Source: Gigaspora rosea | Lineage: Eukaryota; Glomeromycota; Glomeromycetes; Diversisporales; Gigasporaceae | Length of the DNA stretch: 64,000 nucleotides | Reading direction: 5' to 3' | Assembly: GCA_003550325.1 (NCBI GenBank) | Contig: QKWP01000108.1 | Coordinates: 353,354 to 417,353 of the forward strand | Part shown: positions 12,962-23,772 of the stretch, one piece after another | Layout: each line of letters begins with the position of its first letter | Position numbering within the stretch: position 1 is the stretch's first letter | Notes under the pieces: generated by a model | Database searches by the model: none | The model's input: the letters and a program-made list of their open reading frames with translations, nothing else | What the model was told of the DNA's origin: nothing | Translations under genes and position numbers: made by a program

Positions 12962-13115
12962 GTATAGTACTATACATACTATACTATGTACTGTATGTAC
13001 TATATGCTAAATTTTTGCTAATCACTTGTTCTAGCCAATCAGATGCCAGAAAAGAACTATACATAATGTATATATAATATGTACTGTACTTACTATATAT
13101 TAAAATTTTTCAGAT

Positions 13116-14100
13116 ATCATATAAAGGCACATTACTATTTACACTATATAGATAATTTTGATAAATATTTTAAAATTTAAAAAATCTATTAATATTATCT
13201 CTATAAGTTTTTGACAAAATTTAATGAAGATTTTTTATTTATTCTATGGATTCATAGAATTAAAATAAAAAAATTTCATTGAATTTGGTTAATAACTTGC
13301 AGAGATATCTTTGATTAAAGTTTCTATAAACAATTTCAATATAGCTTCTTTGTAATATATATTTTTTTGTTTTTTCAAGATAACCCACAATTCAATAATG
13401 ATTTATAAAATATTCTGTTATGCTGACCTAAAAATTTATAATCAAACTTGTAATACATAACTTTAACTTGTAGAATCTCAATAATATTAGATACTTGTAG
13501 AGTTATTGATATTTTTGTAAATTTAGATGCTTATTTTTTTTACAGAATATTCATTTACTTTGACTGCTTCTCAAATGATTTTGTCTAAATAAAACCTCAA
13601 AAATGCTACTAAGTAAATAGATTCCTTATATATTCAAAAGTTTATTATAAAAATTTCAATTCAAATGGATTATTATTGTTAGAGATATTTAGATTTTTCT
13701 ATTTGGCTTCTAGATTCAAATTTCTCTGTAATAAAAAGAACAAAAAAATCATAGTACCCACTTTGATTTTTACAAGTTCAAATGTAACTAGATACTGTGC
13801 ACTAACAAAATCAATAGATAATAGCTTAAAATTTTGCTTTCTAAAATTTCAAGTTATTTGGTTAAATATCTATTCCATAATAGCTTTTTTCATTCAAAAT
13901 ATATATATTTTTTTGTAGATACATTTTTAGAAGTAAAAAACTTTCATCAAAGATATCCCTGTGAGTTTTTGACCAAATTCAATAAAATTTTTTTTATTTT
14001 AATTTTGCATATTCTTAGAATTATAATAAAAATTTTTATCAAATTTGGTCAAGAACTCACAGAGATATCTTTAATGAAAGTTCTTGTAAAAATGGCATGT
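13116..14100. repeat. two related AT-rich hairpins
   Basis: Hairpin arms at 13189-13330 and at 13940-14092 share AAAGATATC, GTTTTTGACCAAATT and AATTTGGTCAAGAACT phrases. They look like two diverged copies of one foldback repeat. The small ORFs across them (13676-14199) have no codon bias and no motif. Confidence 0.5.
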
Positions 14101-15027
14101 GATATATGTTTTGGTAGAGCTTTGATTCTACTTTTTAGGATATTCAGATTAAATTCAAATTCTATTTTATACATCCAGTTAAATTCAAATATAATCTGAA
14201 TTGAATAAATTTGGATTCAATCTGTAAAAAAGTATAGATACATGCAAAACTCAAATTACTTCATATAGAATAAAGTTATTTAACGCATTTGAGACAAGCT
14301 AAATATGTCTAAAACCTGCTTATTTCAGGTGTATATAGTTGCATATTTATTTTTTTTTAAATTCAGCAATCCTGCCCTCTGTGTCTGTAGACTTTATTAT
14401 ACGACGCGTTTGTACATACATTCTACTCTAACAGAAAGCTCACCCGATTTCATTCAAGTGCGACCCGCCTAGCAAAATTTTGCTTCAATTCGAATTCTCA
14501 ACTTACTGAGAATTTGTTCCCTTCTATCACCAGCTGGCACATGCTAACCATATCAAGATTGCCTTCTTTTTAGACTTTTTTCTCCTAACTATTTTAGTAG
14601 AAAGAACCTACTACAAGAAAAACTATGACCGATAAGGAGAAATATATAAAAGAAAAAATAAAATAGAGAAATACTAACTACTACCTAAATGACAAACCAA
14701 ATTTGACAAAAAAGATAAAAATGAAAAGAAAGAAGAAAAAAGCAAAAAGAAAGAAATACATGATAGCACTATCAATGCCTGTGCAAGACTGTAAAAATTA
14801 TATAGAATTGTACAAGGAAATGCCTCATACCATATACTATATATACATCAAAAGAAAAAAAGAAAAAATCTATACGCCTAATAGGATGTTCTAGAAAAAA
14901 ATTTTATTACGTCATCCCTCCCGACCTTTGACACGACCTTTTTGTTTATCACGTACGCAGAAATGGACCTCACTCATGCGTCGATTCCAATTCGAAAGGC
15001 GCTACCCCAATTTAGAAGAAGTAAATA
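14101..15027. other. no gene seen
   Basis: The region is AT-rich up to 14380 and of mixed composition around 14390-14560. The AAGAAAAAA-rich part at 14640-14760 produces a lysine-only ORF that is not credible as a protein. Confidence 0.4.
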
Positions 15028-15339
15028 CTACTGATCTTTTGAAGGGGTAAACCGAAATGACCACTTTTTGAAATTTTGAAAAGACCAAAGGGGCTCGGGG
15101 AAAGTACCAAACTTGAAGGAGTTTGAAAGAGTTATGCTATATAGAATAATATATTTAACCAAGCCTCTACTTCTATTTTCATATCCATAGAACTTGACAA
15201 AGCTCCAGAATTTCTCTACTATGTCTTTGCTCAATAGTACCAAAGCTCGCCAAGGTGCCTTGCTTAAAAGTCTGCAAATCTTTTTCAACACTATTTCAGG
15301 CGCAGAACATCCAGTGAATGGACTTTGTACACTCCTGAT
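15028..15339 (-). pseudogene. orphan coding-like fragment (~104 codons)
   Basis: The minus strand is open for about 104 codons and reads like protein: SAPEIVLKK near its start, then LLSKAPWRALVLLSKDIVEKF, then GYENRSRGLVKY and a C-terminal KKWSFRFTPSKDQ before the stop. It is preceded by an in-frame TAG and has no ATG with a proper upstream context, so it is more likely the tail of a degraded gene than a complete one. I do not recognise the family. The less AT-biased composition continues to about 14910 and 15370, so the preserved block is wider than the ORF. Confidence 0.35.
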
Positions 15340-16811
15340 GAACTAAACAAGGCGGAGCAGCTACTAAAAATCAAAAAAGACCTCTACTAATTTATCTGAT
15401 ATACATATCGCCGTTATCTTAAATAAACCCTTTGTAATCGAGAACTAGATTTTACTGATTTAATGATAATATGCATATCAGTACTGTAAGCCTTGCAATT
15501 TTTTAAAGAGCACTTTTCTAAATGAAATTTAAACTAGTTAGTTTCTATAACTAATATCACAATGCAAAAATAATAATAATAAAAAAGGTTGTTAATAATT
15601 TATACTATTATGAGCAATACCTTAAACTTTCAATAATAATTTAAAATTTATTAAGTTTTCTGCAGTTATCATAACAACGTCAAGGATTATAATTCAGATA
15701 ATTCTTATCCTTAATCTGCTATATATTACAGATCTATCTGTTTAAATTAATGAATCCGGATATCCATATTTAATCCAAATTGTCAGTTCTATCTGAATTG
15801 ATTGGATACGGATCAAAGCACTAGTCACGTGCAGCTACCCTAATTTGCTATCAATATATATTTTTTAACCCATAATATAACACTAAATTGGTATGGCACG
15901 AATTTTAAATTGGGTATTTTATGCCCTCATACTGGTTTCAAGCAATAATTGTTGCAGATCATAATATAAAATGAAATCTACATTTTCTACTTAACCTGCT
16001 AGTCTTCTAAAACCTACTAATACTTGTTTATTATAATTTTTTTTAAAACAAACCCTAACCCTAAAAAATGCACCCAAAAAACTTTAGTTTTCGAGATTTT
16101 ATACTATAAGTTCATTATTTAATTTTAATCTGGATTTCATTATAATCTGCCACAATAATTGACAGACTATCACATGATCATCCGAGCATCACATTTCGGA
16201 TCACATGATGTGAGGAATCTACTCTTTATCGTTATCATCATACCGCCTTAAGATTCATATTGCGTTATTCCAATTTATTTAGATATATTAATTCGATTTA
16301 TTGAGATTTTTATTTAATATTTTTATTTAATAGTATCAAGTTCACTCGGTTTCGATCACCCACCAATAATTATTCCACAGAAAACTTAATTTGCAGTGTA
16401 TTAAGTTATTTCACCAACAGTTATTTTCAAAAGCAAATGAATTTACCTATTGGCATTATAGTTAAGCTTAGGTTTAAAGTTGGTGCAGTTTATAAAAAAA
16501 TTGCCGGTAAGATATTTGTATATAAAGTGTATTTGTCTATAAATTAATTATCTGTAAAATGATTTTGCCTGTAAATTAATTATCTATGAGCTTTTATATA
16601 AAGTGATTGTTGTGAAATAATACAGACGTATATTCACTTATTTATTATGTGTCTAGTGTTTTGTTTTTGTTTCAAAAAGCATAATTGTCTTTTCTTTTCT
16701 TTTTTTATGTAACAGTAGACATACTTGATTAACTAATTTTTATCCTGTTTTATTAGTCAGATTATATGTGGATTTATAATTAATATGCTAGATGGCTTTA
16801 AGAGCAAATAA
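15340..16811. other. intergenic with a decayed palindrome
   Basis: No gene is seen. At about 16345-16625 there is a weak, decayed version of the CACTGACA-type palindrome (TTTCACCAACAGTTATTTTC, then GTGATTGTTGTGAAATAAT). Confidence 0.35.
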
Positions 16812-17185
16812 GGCCGTTTGAAGTTAATTTTTTGGTTAACATCACCCCCCAATGGTCCCCCGGCCCGCGGGTAAAATGAACATATGAAAAAAAATAAAAA
16901 CAATGAAATATTATCATTATTTAGAAATCAAATTCAATATATAAATTCGATTTATTACTTCGTGCATGATATTACTAGTAGCTGACGTATGTACGAACGT
17001 ACGTACTTAGCTCTATATATGGGGGTCTTCTAAAGCGGAGCAGAATCACTTGACATCTGACCAATTAAATTAAGAATTTGATGATCTTAGGCAATTTTGC
17101 TTATTATATTACTACCTAAGGCCGTTTGAAGTTAAGCTTTCGGTTAACATCACCCCTCCCCTTCCTCTTTGATGTCCCCCGGTAA
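16812..17185. mobile_element. two truncated copies of the GGCCGTTTGAAG MITE
   Basis: TAA followed by GGCCGTTTGAAGTTAA occurs at 16812 and again at 17120, each continuing through a GGTTAACATCACCCC block. Neither has a matching right end, so both are truncated relatives of the complete copies at 17758 and 18061. Confidence 0.6.
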
Positions 17186-17757
17186 AAATTAAAAAAATAA
17201 ATACTGTATAACCACGAAATTACGTAATTCAGGCCGAAACTCGAAATAACTCTGTGCGTTATTTCGCGATTAAATTAAAATAATTTAAAATAAAAAACGA
17301 ATTAAAAAAATAAAACTTAAAAAAAAATAAATGAATAAATAAATAATAAAAAATAAAGTTAAAATTTTAATTCCTATTTGCTGTCCTCTCATATATGTTT
17401 ATTTCAGTTTGCAATAAAACGATTCAACAAAAAACTGCTGAATAAAGAGCTTCCGAAGTGCTTTTTGTTCGATTGTGAAGAGCTAGAAAACTAGTATTAA
17501 CGAGAAGAAATATTTGAATAAACATTTAGCTTTTACGGAATCATTCGGGACAAAATTTGCTCGACCAATAGGAATTTGGGAAACCAAAATTCTGCAGATC
17601 CGATCACTAGATCACGAGAATTTTGCCTGTAAAAATTGTACATACGTACGAAGTTCTTTTTATCGGATAAAATACTTTTTATAATAAATTAAATTAATTA
17701 TATACCGATATTTATTTATTTTTGCACCTTTCTTTTATAAGAGGAATGTAATGTTAA

Positions 17758-18002
17758 GGCCGTTTGAAGTTAATTTTTCAGTTAACATCACCCCCAGCTG
17801 AAGTCTTGAAGTCTCCCCCCCGAAAAAAGAACAGCCAATCAAAACGCTTAATGACTCTCACCAGTCACCTGATTTACATCAACCAATGAAATTGCTTCAT
17901 TTTTATATGTTCATTTCGTATGTTCGTTTCATTTTACCCCTCTCCCCCCTCCCATGAGTCCTGGAAAAGTGATGTTAACCAAAGAATCAACTTCGAACGG
18001 CC
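17758..18002. mobile_element. complete Harbinger-type MITE, 245 bp, copy 1
   Basis: Inverted ends GGCCGTTTGAAGTTAATTTT and the complement of GGCCGTTCGAAGTTGATTCT are flanked by TAA at 17755-17757 and 18003-18005. A GGTTAACATCAC block follows the end. The 3-bp TWA duplication and the ends fit PIF/Harbinger MITEs. Non-coding. Confidence 0.75.
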
Positions 18003-18060
18003 TAAAAGCAGGGTATATAAAAAGATAGCAAAATAAGATATAAAGATATAACGATATTAA

Positions 18061-18305
18061 GGCCGTTTGAAATTGATTCTTCGGTTAACATCACTTTTCC
18101 AGGACTCTCGGAAGGGGGGGAGGGGGGTAAAACGAACATATGAAACCAAAAAATAAAAATGAACAAAGGTGGGCAATTTCATTGGTTGATATAAATCAGG
18201 TGACTGGCGAGTCATCCAGCGTTTTGATTGGACGTTCGTTTTCGAGGGGAGGTGGGGGGCTTAGGGGAGGGGTGATGTTAACCGAAAAATTAACTTCAAA
18301 CGACC
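18061..18305. mobile_element. complete Harbinger-type MITE, 245 bp, copy 2
   Basis: Same family and exactly the same length as the copy 58 bp upstream, flanked by TAA at 18058-18060 and 18306-18308. The ends are GGCCGTTTGAAATTGATTCT and the complement of GGTCGTTTGAAGTTAATTTT. ORFs across it are fortuitous. Confidence 0.75.
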
Positions 18306-18544
18306 TAAGTACAATTATAGTTGGTAATAAAATAGTATAAACATATAACGCAAAATAATAGATAAAGAGAAATATGGTGAATTGAATCAACTTTATAATT
18401 TAGTCTACAAAAATATTGAGGATTTACCCTTCTAAAATTAAGATTGTAGCATCAAATGACAGGTTTATTTGGCAAATAAAGGATCCAAAGGAACACAGGT
18501 TGATCGTGGACCATCGTGGACCACGAAGGAGCTCGGGTTGCGAG

Positions 18545-18865
18545 TAGGGATGCACCAGTCCTGAAAAAGACCGGTCCAGGGTCGGTCTTTTCAACGGTCT
18601 CACGGTCTTATCGGTCCCGGTTTGGGACTGGTCCTGGACTGGTCCTTGTAAACAAACTTTGATATTCATATCACCCAATTAAATTGCTTGGTCAGGTGTA
18701 ACACAGATCATATGATGTTTGTTTACATCTGACAGTAAGTAATTACGTTTATGACCAATAAGATTCATTAAGGACCGTTTTGGGACCACGGACGGACCGG
18801 GACCGGGACCAGGACCGAAAATACTATGATAACGGTCTACTAGGACCGGGACTGGTGCATCCCTA
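18545..18865. mobile_element. hAT-type MITE, 8-bp duplication
   Basis: The 17-bp ends TAGGGATGCACCAGTCC and GGACTGGTGCATCCCTA are perfect inverted repeats flanked by GTTGCGAG at 18537-18544 and 18866-18873. An 8-bp duplication and TAGGGATG-type ends are diagnostic of hAT elements. The 321-bp interior has GGACCGGGACC-rich palindromic arms around a short AT-rich centre and no transposase. Confidence 0.85.
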
Positions 18866-19330
18866 GTTGCGAGCGCATTAAATTCAATGCCAGATGTGCT
18901 ATTGTTTGATGCAAAACCTCAAATAATAATTTATTTTTCTTTTCTTTTATAATAAAAATAAACCACTTGAGCTGAATCGAGTTTATTTGGCGTATTAATA
19001 GAATTTATACAACCAACATTTATTTTTTTTTAAAAAAAAACAATATAATGTAAATAATTTGAACTATTTCAGAAAATTTTATATAACCTTCCTGGTGCGT
19101 CGCACAGCTACCATAATTACTATATTTGACGATTTGCTCAGTATTGGTGTTATTCGGCAATTTATGAGCATGATTTGTAGGAGTTAGCAGCTGAGTTTTA
19201 ATATGAATAAATGAAAAAATAGCAATTTCATGATCATATGAGTTTTCGGATAGTAGTAAATATTATGAGCTTAAATAGCTTTTTTAAATAAAGATCTTAT
19301 TCTGATTAATGATGACAAATAAATCAAATA

Positions 19331-19774
19331 CAGTACCGGACAGCAAAAACCATCCAATTTTTTTTAGGGCGCCAAATTTGAGAATTTTATAACAATTCTG
19401 ATTGGCTAATTTTTGTGTAACAAAATTTTGATTGGTTAAAAATATAAAATTGATTTTTTTTTATATAATAAGCGCCAAATTTTGGATTTTTAATAATAAA
19501 AATTAACCAATCAAATTACGAGCACGTGATTAGTATCAATCTGATTGGCCAATTGTCCAGCGCCAAATTACTGCTTTACTATTAAAGTTGCTGAACTTTA
19601 AACCCTTATAACTTCTTTAAAAAGCAAGATATCAAAAATCTGTCTTACAGATTTGTAGTTTAGGTTACAAATAAAAAATTTGTAAGAGGGATTTTTAAAA
19701 TAATTACTTGTTGTGAAGTTATTAGACTTTAAACAATGCCGAAAAAAATGGATGGTTTTCGCTGTCCGGTACTG
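19331..19774. mobile_element. Tc1/mariner (pogo-like) MITE, TA duplication
   Basis: Inverted ends CAGTACCGGACAGCAAAAAC and the complement of CAGTACCGGACAGCGAAAAC are flanked by TA at 19329-19330 and 19775-19776. The 444-bp interior carries GGCGCCAAATTT strings in both orientations. CAGT ends with TA targets fit pogo/Tigger-type elements. No transposase remains. Confidence 0.8.
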
Positions 19775-20284
19775 TAGAACAAAGAATGACAGTTGTTGTA
19801 TATATAAATTTAAATGAATGCATGGCCTTAACAAGGTCTTTACAGTAGAAAATCGATCATCAAACAGATTACTATACGTATTAATTAATATGAGGCCTTT
19901 ACAATAGAAAGGGCCGTTGCTCTTGGACTGATGCAGGTCAATCAAAATTTTCGTGATTTGATTAATAATTATCTATTTCAAGGTTCCATATGTTATTAAA
20001 AATGTGCACAGAATCGGCAAATGCGCACTTTGACCATCTTTAGAAAAAGAAACTGCAAAGAAACCAAAAAATGAGTTTTTTCAATATTCGGGAATCCTCT
20101 GTGATAAATTTTATCATTCATTTGTTCATGCCAAAATAAGGTATATTCTCTCAATTTAGTTTTGGATAACAATAATAATTTAAGTCTCATGACTATCCGA
20201 GGAAATCTGTTGAATCTGAAGTAATATTGAAATTTTTTCCAGAATAAATTTCTACAAAAAAAAAAATATGAATGTCATTCTCAT

Positions 20285-20435
20285 AATGATGAATTCTCGA
20301 TGTACTGAAGGCATAGATGTCAGACTCAAAACCAGCTTATAAAAATTTTCTTGATATGATGAATTTACTGATAAATTTTTCAATATAATGAATTTTAAAA
20401 ACTTTATTAATCGATCATTTCACTATAACGAGAGT
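20285..20435. repeat. CTCGATATAGTGAA-family palindrome, diverged copy
   Basis: Repeated GATATGATGAATTTACTGAT and CAATATAATGAATTTT phrases end in TTTCACTATAACGAGAG. The same family occurs better preserved at 48186-48366. Confidence 0.5.
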
Positions 20436-21844
20436 AATTTATACAATATTTTCTTTGCTTAATAAATTGCTAATTCAAGTACTTTTCAATTACATAAATT
20501 ATATATATTATGCATACTGCACATATGAAGTTATTTGCTAGTTTTGACAAACTTAATCTACGCTCCTTTAAAAAATAAGAGTCGTTCAAATAAATTCACA
20601 TACAGTCATAAGTTTTTTAGTGTCATTAAGATGTTGCTCGAGAGCTTTCACTAGAAGGGATTTATTTCTCATTGTTTTTATTTTTATTAATTAGTCTAAT
20701 GTTCATATACTAAAAGTTCGGTATTTTTTTTTTTGTTGTTTTCGTTTGTCACAATTTATATATTCATACTTAAGGGTTTCACATGATAATAATAACGAAG
20801 TAAAAGTTGGCGTAATTTTCACCGAAAAAAGCTTTATTATTTCTTAGTAATTAGACATTACGTCACTGATTTATCAAATGCTTTATTTATTACTGACATT
20901 ATGATTATGTAATGGATATCCGAAAAATATATACTGGATTAAAAGATTTTTTTCAATAGATCCAAGCACTACGCTTATGAATCACTTACCGTATGAAATT
21001 GTTTGTGAAAACCGCATAATGATTATAAATCTTATCATTAATGTATTTAATTGGTCAATTGCTTTTCTTAGGTTTTGAAACTGATTAATATAGTATTATT
21101 TATCGATATTATTGGCAAGGTTTTTAAAATATTGTTGAACCTCTCAAAACTGATAGCATGGCGAACATATTTTGTATCAATATTAAATGATTGATTTTTT
21201 GTCTGATTTGACAGGTTCGGTTTTGAGATGTTCAAAATAATATTAAGTGCATTTGAAATAAGCTATTTTTTGATAATTAGTTTTTAAAATAAAGTAAAAA
21301 TTTTCATTTTTCATATCACGATAAATTATAAATAATTATTTCATTTTATAAATTGAAAATCCGCAGTAATTTCATTAATACGTTTATTATTACTTTTATT
21401 CATGTTGATTTAGTCAATAAGCCACTTCTTATAATTTAGGCATATTTAACCGACAAGCATGAACAATTTTATTGCAGGAATCATTGTATTTGAAAAATCA
21501 TATATATACATCTCTTATTGGCGTATTGTTTGTGTCTGTGTGATGTTATAATGGCTTTTGTATTGCTTGACTTTAAATTCAAGTGGCTTAAAATCACAAG
21601 GCTGACACTTTTTATTACATAACTAAGCTTCATAACAATTCATATATTTAGAAAAACTTCTTACGTAAAATTTTGATCTAAAATTATGTCTCATACGATA
21701 TCGATATTTCAGTTTATTATGTTTATTACTGTTTATGCTAAGCAATGGCTTTGAAGTTTACTGCTTGAAAAAGTTTTCAAAAATAATCATATTGTTTGTG
21801 CTTGAGTGAAGAAAAGTTCACAGTGGCTTTGAAAATTCATGATT
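20436..21844. other. unique intergenic DNA upstream of the peptide gene
   Basis: No ORF and no transposon end are seen. Near 21520-21840 two phrases recur loosely (TTGTTTGTGYYTGWGTGA and ATGGCTTT or GTGGCTTTGAA). They lie 90-410 bp upstream of the start codon at 21931 and could be regulatory, but this is speculative. Confidence 0.35.
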
Positions 21845-21853
21845 ATATAAATG
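21845..21853 (+). promoter_or_regulatory. possible TATA box of the micro-exon peptide gene
   Basis: TATATAAAT lies 78 bp upstream of the ATG at 21931, in a plausible position for a short 5' leader. AT richness makes chance occurrence likely. Confidence 0.3.
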
Positions 21854-21930
21854 CATACTTGTTGACTTATATTTTTCTTTCGTTTTTTTTTAAAAAGAAA
21901 AAATAAATTATTATACAACATTCTAAAAAA

Positions 21931-23772
21931 ATGCAATTTGTAAAAGTCTTTGCAATTTTGATGCTAATTGTTCAAATGACAATTATCGCCCCTTCCTCGG
22001 CGTTTGAAAAACGATGTATTAAATGATTAAATTCAATATTATTTAATAATGGTTTTTTTTCTTAAAAACAAACAGTAAATGAAATTTTAACTTTATTTTT
22101 TAGTTTGGTCTCGTCGTCCTGATTCTACTGACAAAAGAGGTTCATTAAATTAACGTTAATAAATTAGAAACTTTTAAATAATACATTTCTAATTATTTAT
22201 ATATAAATTAAAATTCATCAGAATGTGAGTATAAGATTATTTCATTAAATTAATATTCATAAATTGGAAACTTTTAAATAAAAACGTTTCTAATTTTTTA
22301 TATATAAATTAATTTGCTAGTGAGTGAGTATTAGATTATTTCATTAAATTAATATTAATAAATTAGAAACTTTTAAATAAAACATCTCTAATTATTTTTG
22401 TGTAAATTAAATTACTTAGTATGTGAGTATAAGATTAGTTCATAAATTAAAAACTTTATAATACTCTCCTATTAAATAAATATTTAATAATTTATATATT
22501 AACTTAATTATTAGGTTGTTAGTATAAGACTATTTTATGACTTAAAAAATTTACAATGATCAATTGTTAAGTAAAAAATCTTTAAATATTTATAAATAAA
22601 CTAAATTATTAGGCTCAAGTACAGTATTATTTTATAATTTAAAACTTTATAATCGATTTTAAACGAAAACAAACCATCTCTAATTATTAATCTGCAAATT
22701 ATATTACTAGGGGGTAAGTATAATGTTATTTTATAAATTAAAAACTTTATAATATTCTCTATTAATAAAGCATCTATAACTATTTATATGCTAATTAAAA
22801 TTATTAGTCCGTAAGTATAAGGCTGCCATATTTTATAAATTAAAAACTTTATAATAATTTACTGATAAATAAATATCTATAATTGTTATTTATATATAAA
22901 TTACAGGCCAGTAAGTATATGATTATAATTAAAAATAAAACTTAAAATAATTTACTATTAAATAAAACATCTCTATTTATATTTAAATTAAATTATTAAG
23001 CAGTGAGTATAAGACTGTTTATAAATTAAAAAAATTTATAGTAATCTACTATTAAATAAACATCTCTAATTATTTAAATATAAATTAAATTATTAGTCAG
23101 TAAGTATAAAACTACTATATTTTATCAATTAAAAATTTTAGAACAATCTCTTTATCAACAAAACGTCTTATTTTATTTGCAAATTAAATTATTAGGAAGT
23201 AAGTATAAGTCCATTTTTTTTGTAAAACTTGATAATTATCAAAATATCTTTAATTATTTATATACAAATTAAATTAGTCGCATGTAAGTGAAATGCTATT
23301 TATAAATTAGAAATTTCGTATTAATTTACTATTAAATCTAACGTTTATAATTTTTATATATAAATTAAATTATTAGGCAGTAAGTATAAGACTAAATTAT
23401 ACATTAAAACCTTTTTTTATAATCATATTATCGAAATAACATCTCTAATTATTTATATATAAATTAAATTACTAGATCGTGAGTATTAAAATTTTTTATT
23501 AAACTAAAAATTTTATAACAATTTAAGTTATTAAATAAAACATCTCTAACGATGTGTAAATTAAACTACAGCTGGTGAGTATAAGAATATTTTATAAGTT
23601 AAAAATATTATAATTAAATTAATTATTTCATTATTAATTATTTCTAATAAATATTTAAATTAAATTATTAGATTGTATGTATAAGGCTATTTTATATAAA
23701 TTAAAAAGTTTATGATAATCTATTAAATCAAATATTTCTAATTATTTGTATGCATATTTATTTATAGGTTAA
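21931..23772 (+). CDS. secreted Kex2-processed cysteine peptide precursor with codon-sized micro-exons (proposed, 19 exons, 59 aa)
   Basis: Exon 1 (21931-22015) starts MQFVKVFAILMLIV, a clear signal peptide, and ends SAFEKR. Exon 2 (22104-22139) adds FWSRRPDSTDKR, so two KR (Kex2-type) sites bracket a decapeptide. Sixteen micro-exons follow: 22222-22224, 22321-22323, 22430-22432, 22515-22517, 22613-22618, 22711-22713, 22808-22810, 22907-22910, 23001-23002, 23097-23099, 23196-23198, 23278-23283, 23377-23379, 23476-23478, 23572-23574, 23672-23674. The terminal exon is 23768-23772. Each micro-exon sits between AG and mostly GTRAGT. Joined, they encode 19 residues starting ELICC and ending ACNPDC, then TAA. 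Sizes 4+2, 6 and 6 nt preserve frame. Weak points are the exon-1 donor GTATTA, the exon-2 donor GTTCAT and the exon-7 donor GTACAG. The alternative is that translation reads on in exon 2 and stops after KRGSLN, with the array non-coding. Signal peptide and exons 1-2 are fairly secure; the micro-exons are inferred. Confidence 0.6.
22140..23767 (+). repeat. 17 tandem intron-sized repeats of the peptide gene
   Basis: Units of about 95 bp begin GTRAGTATAAG, pass through TATAAATTAAAAACTTTATA and AAAACATCTCTAATTATTTA, and end AAATTAAATTATTAG. They are similar to one another along their whole length. The variable part between successive units is a slot of usually three bases. The implied introns are 79-106 nt, and the first intron of the gene (22016-22103, 88 nt) has the same size but a different sequence. 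The first unit lacks the GTRAGTATAAG start and fuses directly to exon 2. Confidence 0.8.

Noticed and set aside
18140-18390. Overlapping ORFs on both strands
   Set aside because: They lie inside the second 245-bp Harbinger MITE and its flank.
22140-23767. CRISPR-like array (repeats with short variable slots)
   Set aside because: Slots are 2-6 nt, far too short for spacers, the repeats are diverged and AT-rich, and the genome is eukaryotic; the slots fit splice-site positions instead.
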